Origin: Edolisoma coerulescens
Lineage: Eukaryota > Chordata > Aves > Passeriformes > Campephagidae
Length of the DNA: 64,000 bases
Reading direction: 5' to 3'
Assembly: GCA_013397115.1 (NCBI GenBank)
Contig: VWZW01007711.1
Location: forward strand, 157,625-221,624
Below the pieces are notes generated by a model that did no database searches, was not told where the DNA came from, and was given only the letters and a program-made list of their open reading frames with translations. A program made the translations under genes and the position numbers. Shown one piece after another: positions 35,525 through 47,700 of the stretch (positions are counted from its first letter, which is position 1; every line of letters begins with the position of its first letter).

Positions 35525-36001
35525 GCGGTGAAGAACGGCCTCAAAACCACGTGCAAGTGCCACGGCGTGTCCGGCTCCTGCGCCGTCCGGACGTGCTGGA
35601 AGCAGCTCTCGCCTTTCCACGAGATCGGGCGGCTCCTGAAGCTGCGCTACGACGACGCCGTCAAGGTCTTCAGCACCAGCAACGACGCCGTGGGACACTC
35701 GGAGCTGGCGGGGCCGCACAGGCACGGCCACTCGGCCAAGCACCCCGCCCTGCCGCGCCCCACCGACCTGGTGTACGTGGAGGACTCCCCCAGCTTCTGC
35801 CGGCCCAGCAAATACTCCCTGGGCACCGCGGGGAGGACGTGCTCCCGGGAGGGCAACTGCGACAGCATGTGCTGCGGGAGGGGCTACAACACCCAGAGCC
35901 GCCTGGTGACCTTCTCCTGCCACTGCCAGGTGCGGTGGTGCTGCTACGTGGAGTGCCAGCAGTGCATGCAGGAGGAGGTGGTCTACAGCTGCAAGCAGTA
36001 G
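35525..36001 (+). CDS. WNT9B: WNT9B exon 4 (last coding exon)
   Basis: The 477-base exon encodes the last 158 residues and a TAG stop (35999-36001). It begins A-V-K-N-G-L-K-T-T-C-K-C-H-G-V-S-G-S-C, the Wnt block carrying the serine that is palmitoleoylated by Porcupine; its codon is 35570-35572. After R-T-C-W comes a variable loop with H-R-H-G-H, then D-L-V-Y-V-E-D-S-P-S-F-C, the C-S-R-E and C-C-G-R-G-Y motifs, and the C-terminal cysteine-rich F-S-C-H-C-Q-V-R-W-C-C-Y. Sixteen cysteines lie here, giving 24 with exons 2 and 3. The exon is strongly GC- and CpG-rich, which explains the long open frames on other strands. All expected residues are present and the frame is unbroken. Confidence 0.97.
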   Translation, partial: AVKNGLKTTCKCHGVSGSCAVRTCWKQLSPFHEIGRLLKLRYDDAVKVFSTSNDAVGHSELAGPHRHGHSAKHPALPRPTDLVYVEDSPSFCRPSKYSLGTAGRTCSREGNCDSMCCGRGYNTQSRLVTFSCHCQVRWCCYVECQQCMQEEVVYSCKQ

Positions 36002-39000
36002 GGACAGCGCCCGAGGGGCCAGGCGAGTCCGGGGAGGCGGCAGGGAGACGGGGACACGGCTCTCTGCTGCGGGGTGAGGGCGAAGGCCGGCGCCGAACGC
36101 GTGCTGAGCTCCTCTCACCTCGGCGTTGAGATGCTCCAGCCTGGGGAGAGCCCCTGCATGAGGGGGGAAAAGCAGGGGCTTTGTGGGGTATCGGGTCAGG
36201 AAGGAGGGAAACAGAGAGCGGGGGGGATGTGGGGACAGCAGAAACCCTGATGCAGCCACAAATATCCCTCGAGTTCAAACTTGTACTCACCTCTGCGGGA
36301 ATCTCCTCCTCCTCCATCCCTCAGGTGCTCTCCTGGAGATGCATCGGGGTGGTGACATTGGGACATTGAGGGCTCGTGCCCTGGCTCCTGCCGAGAAGAG
36401 AATTAAGGGGCCGGGGGGGCCACAACCAGAGACTGGCTGCGGATGTAGCAGGGACAGCCGTGCTCCTGCACCAGGGCCGAAGGACTCTGGCAGCAGGGGA
36501 TTCCCAGTGCCGTTCCTCAGGAGCTGGCTGAACCCTTTCTGCTGTGAGCTCACAGACACACTGCTGAATAATCTCATTTTGACACAGGAATTGTGCCTCA
36601 AATACCAGTTTACAAACAAAGGGAGCTCACGTCCATCACCTCCCGGGTCTGTAGCTTGGATGTTGGACTCCAGGTGCATTTTAACCACGTTTTAACCTTG
36701 CTGTTCCAGGTCACCTGGAATTGCCTCCGTGACAGTGTTTGAGCCATGGGAACTCACCTGAGGGCTGTGAAGTCACCCCTCACAGTGGGTATTTATTGGT
36801 GGTGATCCAGGGTGATGGTGCCAGTTATGCATCTCTCTCCCTCCTCCCCCCCAGTCAATCAATCAATCAGTCAATCACCTTTTTGTCTTATGTGCAGCAC
36901 ACTCTGCCTGGTGCCCGAGGTGTGTGATGTCCCACCTCCTGCCCTGTGCCAGTGACAGGTAAAGCTTCAGAAAGGGAATTAGGAACCACGGGAGCTGGGG
37001 CATCTGGAATGTGTGCAAGTCGTGAGTGACAATCCTGCCCTGAGGAGTTGGGTGTATCCAGCCCCTGCAGGCCTGAGGGAAGGTGACCTGGGGAAGGAGC
37101 ACAGGGCATTTTAGAGTCATGAGCCCCTGACTTTGAGGCGTGTATTTCCAGTGGGCTTTTAGCTGAACACACCAGACACAGCCTGTTCCATTCCTCTGGC
37201 TGTGATTTAGAGAGCACATTTGGGAATGGCACCCCCTGACCTGGCCACCAGGTAAATGCAGGTGTGTGTAGCACAACCTCTGTGGGTGTTCAGCTCTCTG
37301 GCAGGGTATTTTGCTGCTCCAGGGGTTTTCCTGGTTAATCCTGCAGCAGCTCTGCATTGTCCCTGAGGTAACAAATCTGCTGTATTTACTCAGTCTTGGC
37401 AATGGGTACAAGCTGGCCAGAGTGGAGATGGGCTGGTGCTGCAAAGAATATGAGAATCCTTAAATCAAAATTCAGGGGCAATGTAAGGGGTGAAGGTGCT
37501 GGTTTGGGTTGCTAGATGGGCTCATCCACGGGCGGAATTGTGCTGAATTCCAATAGGATGGAGTTCTCAGAGGTGTGGGATCTGTCCTGTGTGCTCAGCT
37601 CTGCAGTGTGGACCTGCTGGAGCTGGGCAGCTCAGCCACTCCTTTCCATCTGCTCTGAGCAACTCCCCCACAGTGAGGAGCGTGTGCTCACACTCTCTTT
37701 ACCTAGACTTTGTTGCCCTTTTGGTTTTTACAACTACTTTTGACTCCTGCTCCCTCCAGGGCTGGCACAGAGCAGTCTTAGAGCAGATCAAGCCATTAAC
37801 TGGCTGTTGGGAGGCCACTCAGAGCTTCCCTCTCACCAGCTACAGGTCTTTTAAAGGGCTTATTCCTTTTTATCCCTTTCCTGGCTCAAGTTGACTTGAA
37901 CTGAGTTAAAGAGTTTATGACAGACATAATACTGCAAATAGGCTTAATTAGCCTTATTTTCTTTACCTCCTAAATACCCAAGAGCAGACCATTATTTATA
38001 TGTTGCTTTTAATCCTTTTGGAGTTGAAATCTTCCCACGAGTCTCAGTTTTGAGCACTCAATGAAAAAGCTTCCAAATAAGCTAAAATTGGCATCGTGGG
38101 CAAAGTGAGCAGGGAACTCGCTCTGGCTGCACTATTGATCCCAAACCCTCTGCCCCACTGACCTCCAGCCTTGTCCAGCATCAGAGGGGAAGGGAATACC
38201 CCATCTCAGGAGGGTCTTTTGGGATCCCGTGCCATTACATGGATCATTCCCATTTAAACAGGGACTGGGGCTCTGTGGAAGGAGGAGGGAGCACAGCTGG
38301 ATCCCTTTCCACAGGAAACAAGAGGAGGAGACACCACTCTGTCCTCTTGCTTTTCTCAAAGCTGCACAGGAATTGCTGAATAAGAACTGGACAAAACCGT
38401 ATTTCAGGGAAAATTAAGTTTCTTCATGTACCAAAGGGAACTTTTAGAAATTCTTTGTCCTGTGTGGCTCAGAGCTGCTGGAGAAGATCTGAGGAAGAGG
38501 TGGTTCATTCTCTGGTACCCCGGGGTGGGTTTGGGCTCAGTGGGATGTGGAGGTTTGGCATCGGGCTGGAGTGAATTTGGGTTGTTCACTGTTAAGCCAG
38601 GTCTGGACAAGGACATCTGGTGTCCCCCAGCTTTGCTCTGGTTAACTCAGAGCCCTTTTCAGCCCCTCCTGACGCAGCTGCAAATCTTCCTGTCCAGCCC
38701 CTGCCAGGCAGCACAGCCTCAAGGACTGGGAACCAAATGATGAACACTGATGGGAAAGAAATAATTTCAAATGCCTGATTTGAGGATTGGGGAAAAGACT
38801 TGGGCATAGTTTGAGTTTGAGGCAACACTGATGACAATCCTTTTGGTGTCCTTCAGCACAGTTTTTAGAGATGCTGTGGATAAGGGAGGGACAAAGTTTG
38901 CTTGGGAGAGATACCTTGGTGGCTTTGGGGTTTTTATTTCATTCAGTTGCCCAGGGCTGTTTTATTGGGTTGATATTCTCAAATGGGATTTAATTCAACT

Positions 39001-39602
39001 GACAGCAGTAGGAGCAGGGAATAAATACTGAGTCTGTTTGGCCCTCAATTTTCTTAGGCTGTAATTGTATTTTCCTCTGAACCAAGACCAAGCATCATCT
39101 TGAGCAAAGCTCTTCTGCCACCTCCTGGAGATCTGGGCTGTGAAGACCTGGGAGTCCATTTGGACCTGGAAGAGCTTTTCAGTTGTGCCACACACCTTAC
39201 AATGTACTGTAAATCCTGTGGATTTGGTTAGATGTGTAAATTACTGGAATGACAGGCTGGAGATACAAGGAGATCACGTTTAAATCTTGACAAAGAAATC
39301 AAGCAGCAAAGTTGAAAGCTCATACCCTGCCTATAAAAAACCCTTTTCCAAATGCAAAAGTACCTGAGTAACTACTGATTGTAAAAATCTGAGCTGCACA
39401 GGCTTTGCTGGGAGTGTTTTCGTTTGGACTGAATCTTTTCCTCTGCACCTAAAATCCAAATAACCTGGGGACAGCCATAGCTCCAACACCCCTAACCAGG
39501 GTCCTCACTGCCCACACAGGGGCTGCACTGCTCACACAGGTTTGTCACTGTCCCTGTCTCTGGCCCTGTCCCTCTGTGGACTTCCTAGTCCAGCTTTTAG
39601 TC

Positions 39603-39676
39603 CATCATCCATCCATCCTTCATCCCTCCATCCATCCATCCTTCCATCCACCCATCCATCCACCCATCCATCCATC
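39603..39676. repeat. (ATCC)n microsatellite with a single N at its end
   Basis: Tandem ATCC units with scattered CTTC and CACC variants run for about 70 bases. One unresolved base follows at 39677. Confidence 0.9.
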
Positions 39677-40272
39677 NAGTTTGACTGAACCATTTCTGAT
39701 GTTTATGGATCCCACCATCCCCAAGTGAGGAGCTGAACCTGCTTGGGAAGAAATCTCATCTCGGGAGGCTGCCCCATCTCATGGTTATACCCCAGTAATT
39801 CCTGGAGGCAGATCCAGGGATCCGTGCAGCTGCTGCTCTGGTGGAAGGGCAGGGCAGGGCTGGGGGGGCTTTGTAAGATCAACAAAAAGGGCCATGTAAA
39901 CCAAAACCCAGCAGTGAGGGGAGTAACAAACCCCATTCCTGCAAGGGTCACTCTACACCCCGTGTCAGACCTGGAGGCCAACTTGCAGCAATATAATAAA
40001 GATGGCACTTGGGAAAAAAACCAGTCTGTGCTTTAAGGGAAACAAAACTTTCATCTACCTCAAGATGTCCAACTCGTGTGACAAGAAGTATGGATGTTAT
40101 TTATATTTCTTGTATTTCCTCTAGAAAGATAATGGTGCTGTGGGGTTTAAGTTGCATTACAGTCCTGTTTGTACCTTGTGTTAATTTTTATATATTCCTT
40201 TTGATTATAATGTGCATATTTGTGTTGTCCAGTGTTGCACAAGTGTCTGCTTTGCTGTGTTCTTGTCAGTCA

Positions 40273-40278
40273 ATAAAT
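40273..40278 (+). terminator. Candidate polyadenylation signal AATAAA
   Basis: An AATAAA sits at the end of an AT-rich stretch, with T-rich and GT-containing sequence just downstream ('ccagttgttttctaag'). It is the best candidate for the main WNT9B 3' end, giving cleavage near 40290-40300. Confidence 0.4.
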
Positions 40279-40300
40279 ACCAGTTGTTTTCTAAGAATGT

Positions 40301-41734
40301 TCATTTCTGCCTTTCAAGGAACACCCCTGGGAAACACCTCTGAATAACCCCATTCCTCCACAGCCACAGTGATTCATTCCTGCAGCTCTCCTTTGCCCAC
40401 ACCCTGTGCAGGAGATAACTGGGAATGCCCATTCCTGCCCACCCAGTAAGGGCTGCCCAGGTGGGCTGAGCTCAGGTGTGTTTGCCCTGAGGAAATGGGA
40501 CTCTGGTGCCAAACCTCATCCAGGACATGGAGCAGCAAAACAAACGAGGCTCCTTTGCCTGGTTGCTCTGTGCTTGTGCCACGTGTTTGGATGTGACCAC
40601 TTGTGCAACCGGGGAACTGGGCTGGTAGAACTGGGGCAGATGTTGTTGAGCCTCAAAGACACGACTGCAAGGTGCCCTGTGCTCTGCAGGTTCTCCCTGG
40701 GGAGGTTGTGTCAGGGAAGCTGTGGAGCCCCAGCTCAGTCTCTGCAGGGAGGGATGATGGGCTGGCCTCGTGCTGCAGTGACCACGCCAGACCGGTGGCT
40801 CCTTGCCCTTCATCTTGGGCACAGAGGAGCTGCTGGCTCTGGCAGTGGCTGAGAATGACTTTACCAGCTGGTCCCAAATAGCTCCTCCAGACCCTGGTTT
40901 GGCACCAGGCCACCATGGCATGGTGACACCTCCTCACATCATGGTGTTCAACACCACCACAGGGCCAGAGGAAGGGCCTTGGCCACGGCTGTGTCCGATG
41001 CCCAGGCCCAGCTCAGTGTGGTTAAGGGCACATCCACAGCCAACGTGTGCCAGGCCCAGAGCTGCCAATCGTGGCCACACCGGAGCCACTTCACACTGTG
41101 GTTTTCCTTCTGGTGGGGATCCTGTTACTCCGGCCCTCCTTCCCCACCACCAGTTGAATCCTCTGCACAGAATTTCACTTCTGGCCTTGGCTTTAGGTCC
41201 AAGGACTAAACAGAAAAGCCAGGTCTTTCTGTGAGAAGGAAAAGGTCCTGGAAGGAAAGGTGGGGAACTGGGTGGCAGAACATGGGGAGCTGTCCCACCC
41301 TTCCTCAGCAGTGTCACAACAGCAGCACACAAGGGGCCAGCCCAGCCTTAGCAGGGGGATGGTTTTCCTGAGATCATCTGTTCCTGGGAGAATGGTGATG
41401 TGTGGAATTTGCTTTCTTCATGGTGTTGAGTGGAGGGGTTGTGTGAGCACTAGGTGGGTGCAGTGAAACCTCCTCGTGCTGCTTGTTACTGTCACAGTGG
41501 GATTAAAATGTCATGGGAAAGAGCTCCTGGCAAAGCAGGCCAGTGGGATCCCTGCTCATTTGTGCGGCCATGCTGAAAATCCCTGGCCTTGCTGGGTGCA
41601 GAGCTTCGGGGTCAGGTCCTGTGTTTTGGGAGATGTGCTGGGCTGGGGCAGACACGCTGTGGCAGCTCCCTGGGCAGTGGTGACTCCAGGGAGCTCTTTG
41701 AAGTCACAGGAGAGCAGCAGGATCCTGGACACAA
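40301..41734. other. Intergenic DNA, no gene seen
   Basis: GC-moderate sequence without recognisable exons or named repeats. Overlapping open frames on both strands look like chance frames. Confidence 0.4.
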
Positions 41735-41783
41735 AAAGGCTTTTAAGGTCCCTTCCAACCAAAACATTTCTGTGATCCTATGA
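41735..41783 (+). mobile_element. Short CR1 LINE 3' tail
   Basis: The forward CR1 ending is clear: 'cttttaaggtcccttccaac' followed by 'aaaacatttctgtgatccta'. Only about 50 bases are convincing. Confidence 0.75.
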
Positions 41784-44700
41784 GAAAACACAAGGTAGTT
41801 TGCAAGTCACACCTTGAATATAGGAAATGCTGGAAATACCTTTTATTGACACATCAGTGTCCTCCCAGCCAGGTTCCTTCTCTAAGCAGCATCATGGATG
41901 ACCAAAGTACCATCGCTTTGGGAGCAAGCAGCTCAATGGAAACATTTAATAAACAGCACAAATCACAATCCTGTTTCATGTCAAGGGTGGCACCATCACT
42001 GGGGGGCTCTGGCAATTCCCAGTCAAGCAATTTTCCCCTCTCCTCCACAGCTGCATCTAAACTATTGTATAAATCCAACACCCCCTCCAGAGACAGCAGC
42101 AAAGTGTGAGCTGTGTGTCCTTCACGTGGCCTCACTCCTGTCCCCGTTCTCAGCCTGGCTGCTGGAACAGAACCTGAGGCTGTTCAGGGCCAGTGTTTGC
42201 TCTGACCCATGGGGGGATGGCTGCCTGAGACCCCTGTGCTCACCCAGAGCCTTTGCTGCCTGTACTGCTCCTTCAGGACCTCTTGCTGTGCCCTGCTTTG
42301 TGCAGTGGCAAAGCCCAGCCCCAGGACACGGCCCTGGCCCCGTGTCTGGGTGTGCTCCAGGCTCTGCTTCCCTAAAACCGACCCTGTCAGCGGCTTCCAG
42401 CCTAACCTTGGGTGTCTCAAACTTAGGCTGCAAATCTGAGTGAGCCCAGGAAAAGAAGGAGGCACCTCCCAGGCAGGGCATCTGTATGAAAGGTTTAGGA
42501 CAAATGAACTCCACTCTACTTTCTCCCAGCTTATACAAGTTTTTAATCCCACAGCCATGCCTGGGACAGTGGCCTCTGCAGCCTGTGCTGTGTTTGCTAA
42601 TGCCTTTCTTCTGCACTTGTCTGAAAGGCTGTGGGTAAAAGTTTCTGCCAGGCCTCATTTTGGAAATGCACAAAACCTTCTGCCAGCTTCGCTGGGCCTG
42701 GCCTGGCTCTGACTTCCAGCATGCACCTTGTCCCAAGGCTTTGATAGAAACCTGGGATGTGTGTTTGGAGGGATCACCTCTGCCAGCTCCCAGCCAAACG
42801 ATCCATTCCTATCAGCATCCCCCGTGATGCAGCAGTTTGAAATATTAATGGCTATAGACAAGACATCCTGGCAGCCACACTAGACAGAAACTACCCATCA
42901 AAAGATAAATTGCTGAAATCTTTGTATCCCTTTTGTCCATGGATAGAGGCAAATCCCAAGTTTTCTGTACTTACTGATAATCTAAATTTCCTAGCAAGGT
43001 ATTTTCCCCCTGAAATGACATTTCTCTGGTCTTTTTTAAACCCAGGGTCATGAATGTTTTCCAGAGAATTCTGGAGATTCTTCTCCTTTTTGTCTTGGTT
43101 AGTAGATATCAGGGCTGTAGAATCTGATGCCTTGGATCTACCAGATCTTGATGATGTTGTCAATATCTGTTGGTAAAACATTTTGGGTGCAGAAGTAATT
43201 CCCAAGACCCCATGGGACAGGTCCCAAATGGCACAGTGGAAGTGCTCAGCTGCTGGCCCTGTTTTAGAGCCCGGGCAGAACCCTCACAGATATTCTACCT
43301 ACAGGGATGCTTTTAGCTGAATGTACAACACAGCCCTTAGATCTTGTCACCTTTGCTCTATCTGCTGCCAACTGCTTTCCTACAGCCCCCCAAACAGCTG
43401 GGAATGGATTTTGGCTGTTGGATCCCAGGCCCAGCATGTGCTGAGCCAGAGGACATTTGCTGCAGCACCAGGTGCAGTATCATGTGCCGAGGAATGAGAG
43501 TTCTCACATTTCCACTGCTTGGCACCTCGATAGACCTGTGCTTATGTAGAGAAATTGTAGATGGCTGTGCAGAACACTGCTGTGTCTCCCCCATCCCACC
43601 CCACACCTCCCCAGCTGCACCCACTGCTCCAGGTGTTCCCTGGTCTCCACCCAACCCTGGCTGGTCTGGAAACACAACTCCATGGATAGGCAGGATGGAG
43701 AATTGGGCAAGACAACCGTACGCTGCTGAAATGTCTCCATAAAGAGATCTTGGATTCACCTCTTGCCCATTAAATCAGTTATTCTGAGTCACCTGTTGGC
43801 CCTTGGAAGGCTCTGCTGGGGATCTGATCCTGCCTGATCCTGTTGCAGAGACACAAATCCATGCTCTGGAGTTGCCTCGATACCACCTTCTCCTTGCCTG
43901 CTGCCTGGCCTGGTTTGGCTTTCCTCCAACATCCTTCACCTCCCTTTGTTTTTTATCCAGTTTCTGTTCCCTCCCCCACCCCCGACTCAACCCAAATTCT
44001 TTATCTTTCCCTCTGTGCTGCTCTTGCCAAAACCCACCTGCCTCTTCCATTTCTCCATCCCCTCTTGCTTTTAGCAGGGAAGTTATTCATGGCATTGCAC
44101 TGCCCCAGGCAAACTCCAGCACAAAAATACCTTGGGAGCACGGGGGCATGGCTGGGGTGAGCAGGGCAGGCAGGGCCACAGCCAGACCTCACACACGGGC
44201 GGCTGGAGAAAGGCCTTGTGTGGAGAGAGAGAACTGCTGGGGGTCTGCCAGCTCCTGGCGTGGCCACAGCCATGGTTCACACTCATCTGCAGGGCCCTTC
44301 TCTCCAGGTTTTGGGACTTGTGCTTGTCCTGAGCAGAGCTGTCAGCAGGGTTGGTGTCAATACTCACACAGTCACTCCTGTTCCCACCAGAGTCACCTGG
44401 TGTCAGAGCTGGGAGATGGAAACAGGTACTTGTCCACTTTTGGGTGTCTCAGCTGCAGTCCAAAATCAAGCTTGTTTTGGTTTTCCTCTCTTTTAGTTCT
44501 GGGACAAGTTCCCCTGGTGTTTAATCCACTCCCTGAATTCTGCATGTCTAGGGATGGAGAGAAGGAAACAGAGGAAAAGAAAAAGATCAGCAAGTTCCTC
44601 TTGGCTAAGGAACTGTAGCATCACCCAGCTGAGGAGAGAACAGATGCACAGGGAGAGCAGGAGCCAGGACACAAGTGCAGATGAGGTGGGAAACCCTTTC

Positions 44701-47700
44701 CCAACTGCATTTTCCAGGACAGGCTCTCCTGTTTCCGTGGACAAGCCCAGCAGCGTGGAAGACAGGGAAATAAAGATTAGTAGCTTGTGCTGATGCAGGC
44801 TGTGACTTTCATGTTACTGACTTGGGAGAGGAGGAGAAGGATCCTCTCCCTGCTATCCAAAAACACCCTGAGGTCACCTGAAACCAGCACATTTTATTTT
44901 TTTTTTTAAATCTCCTTAAGCGCGTCTCCCGCCCCTGGGCTGAGCTGCTCCCCGCGCGTGCCCAGGGGCTCCGGGAGCCGCAGCCCGCGCAGGTGTTGGG
45001 GGGACGGGGGGCTCTGCTCCCACCCTGGCTCCAGGAGGGGTGGGGGGCTGCTGGAGGGGGTGACACATGTCAGGAACCGGAGCTGCCAGTGTTCGGTCTC
45101 ACGTTTCGGCTGTGGAGGGAGCTGGGTCAGGTTTGAACAGGAGCTTCAGTCTGGGGCTCGTAGCCCAAGGTCAGATGAGATTTCTGTGAGACAGACAGTG
45201 ACATGTCCCACTGGGCTGCTTTTACAGAGATAACCCAATGCCCCCCCCAAGCCTCAGCCCCCGGCACCCAGGCAGAGGCTTTGGGGATGAGCAGGATGGG
45301 CCACCCTCATGTCCTCTGAGGCAAAACTCCAACATCACCTCCCCAGCTCTGCTGCTGCTGTGTCTGAGACCACGGGCAGCCCTGCTCTGTTTTGGGCAGC
45401 ATAGCACAAAGGTGCCCCAGCTGACAGGAGGCCTCCAGATGCTCACAGAACACAGATATCAATTGCCTTTAGCATTAGTAAGTGAGGGCATGTGCATTCC
45501 TGAGGAAGTTTTGGAGGCTAAGTCTGAATTCCGGCTGAAGGAGTGATGTTGTCCCAGTCTACATTTGTGCACAGGTGGAATTCAGTTTGGCCTAAGAGCA
45601 CCCTGAGGCTTGGGAAGAGTAATGAACACTGCAGGAGCACTTGATCCTGGGCTGTCTACCATTGCCATGGAGTGTTTTCCATAATTTCAGTAAGAACTCA
45701 TGTAAACCTCCAAAAAGCTCAACTCCCCCAGTGACTGAAGGGATTCGGAAGGGAAAGAAGACCACCCTCATTGCTGTCACTGTGCTCTGAGCCAGCGCCT
45801 CGGCTGTGAGCAAGGCACAACTTCCCAACCTCTGCCCTGGAAGTTTAACTCTGGCTGGTCGAGCTTGGCTGCCGGACCCACGGTGTCATGTCCTCGTGAT
45901 CCTGCAAGGAAACCTCTGAGAAGGTAAAACCTGTCACACAGTCACTTACAGACTGCTCAGGTAACCACCCTGTCCACATCACTTGTCCCAAGGGATGAAT
46001 TTGGTCATGTAAAAAGCAATCAAGTGTAAAAAATGAAAAAATAGAGATTCTAAAGCACAAGATCAAAGAGGTTTGTAGTGACTGGAAGCAGCTCCTTACT
46101 TCTCCTGTACTTAATTTTCTGCTTCTTAGATATGAAAAGAAGTAAATGTAGAGAGACTCACTTCTCAATTGAAATAATTCTCTGAATTATTCTCTGAATT
46201 CTATTGAAATACAATAACTTGACAGCCTTCTCTGAGGCCAGAGTTGCAACCAGTGATGTGAAGGTGCAGTTGCCTTCACCTGAAACACGCAGCTCCTTCC
46301 TGTCCCTTTGGGTTCCACACAAGATCTCCTGTCTTTTTGTAGTGACTGGGTCAAGTAAATTGCTGCTGTGAAGTTAAAAGGAGATGTCTGGGAAGCTTGG
46401 GGTCCTTAGCAATGATGTTTAACAAACCTTGGGTTACTGGAGAAGTGGGGAGGAGGGGAAAAGGTCCTGTGCAATCATGGGCTGGTTTCACTGATGCCCA
46501 GGAGATGATTGAAAAGCTGTCAGGAGATAGAATATAAATCTGTGTAGCCTCAGCTGCAAACTGCTACCGCACATCGTCCATTCCCTGTTAGAATAAACAG
46601 ATCTTGGAAGTCTCTTTCTTCCAGGTCTGCCATTTATCTCCCTCTTTGATCAATTCAGAAGGATATGCTGCTTTTTTCTTGGTATGAAGGATACTTTCTG
46701 TCATTCATTTGATGAAGTGACAGCATATATTCTTTTTTAAAAATCCAAAATAAAGATTGCCCATTCTGAATCAATATAAATGAGACTCATAAAGGAATTG
46801 CAAAGGAATTATTCTCTGATAGGGACATTCATGGCAGGGTTTGTTCCTAGTGATGATGGGACTGGTGTAAATTATTATTAGCAAAAGTTGCAGAAGACCC
46901 AAATAATCTTGTGTAATTAAATGTGTAATTAAAACCAGAAGCCAGTTTTAAAGAAGACTTTGGATTACACCACAACCAAATTATTTAAATAGGATGGTTG
47001 GGACCATCCATGTCATGCCAGCACCCTGCAGACCCTTCAATATGAGCTTCTTCACCAGGTCCCCAACAAGCACCTCTTGAATGCAACTCCCTTATGTCTC
47101 CACCACCTGTAACAAGTCTTTAAGAGTGGGTTTTATCCGAGTGGGGTGTGGAGGGTGAGTCTATATCCAGCTGCAGTGTTTATCCCCTTCCCAGCTGTGG
47201 ATTCAGCACAGCTCAGCCCAACTCCCAGAGGGATCATGACCCAGTCAGGGCAGTGATGGCACAACCTGCACCCAGATCCTAAACCTGCACCCAGGAGAGC
47301 GCTGAGCACTGTCAGGAAAAGGGCCCTGTGCCGGTAAAAATCCCACAAAGACATTCTGAAAAGAGTGCCTGCCCCCCTTTTCCCCCTGATCAAAGCGAGA
47401 GCACTCAGAGCAGGCTCTGAAGGAAAGCAGATGTGGGACTGGGTGCGCTTCAGCCCTGTGTGGTCTCCTATCTCTGTTCCTACCACTGCCTTTGGGGACT
47501 GCTCTGTGTCCTCTGGGTGAGACACTCTGCAGCCCATCCACAGTGCCAGAACTACCTGGGAGCCCCCTCCCAACACAAGGCCACTTCTTAGATCTCTGAG
47601 CAATCTGCTCTGCTCAACCTCTTCTTCCCCAATTAATAACGTTGCTGTCAGGTTGGATTACAGCCCTCTGCCTTCTTTGTCTCAGCTTAAAATACTTGTG

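Larger units (their letters stand above)
36002..40300 (+). other. WNT9B: Probable WNT9B 3' untranslated region
   Basis: The stop codon is followed by about 4.3 kb without any recognisable coding exon. The last 250 bases before 40300 become AT-rich, with 'tgtaccttgtgttaattttt' and 'gtgcatatttgtgttgtcc', and lead to an AATAAA, as is common at vertebrate 3' ends. Earlier AATAAA words at 39020-39025 and 39995-40000 could give shorter forms. No CR1 piece was seen inside. The true UTR might be much shorter, with the later signal belonging to another transcript. Confidence 0.4.

Noticed and set aside
35480..36317. Long minus-strand frames (215-259 codons) and a plus-strand shadow frame opposite WNT9B exon 4
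   Set aside because: They are shadows of a very GC-rich exon; the composition is alanine/proline/arginine-rich and no domain is visible.
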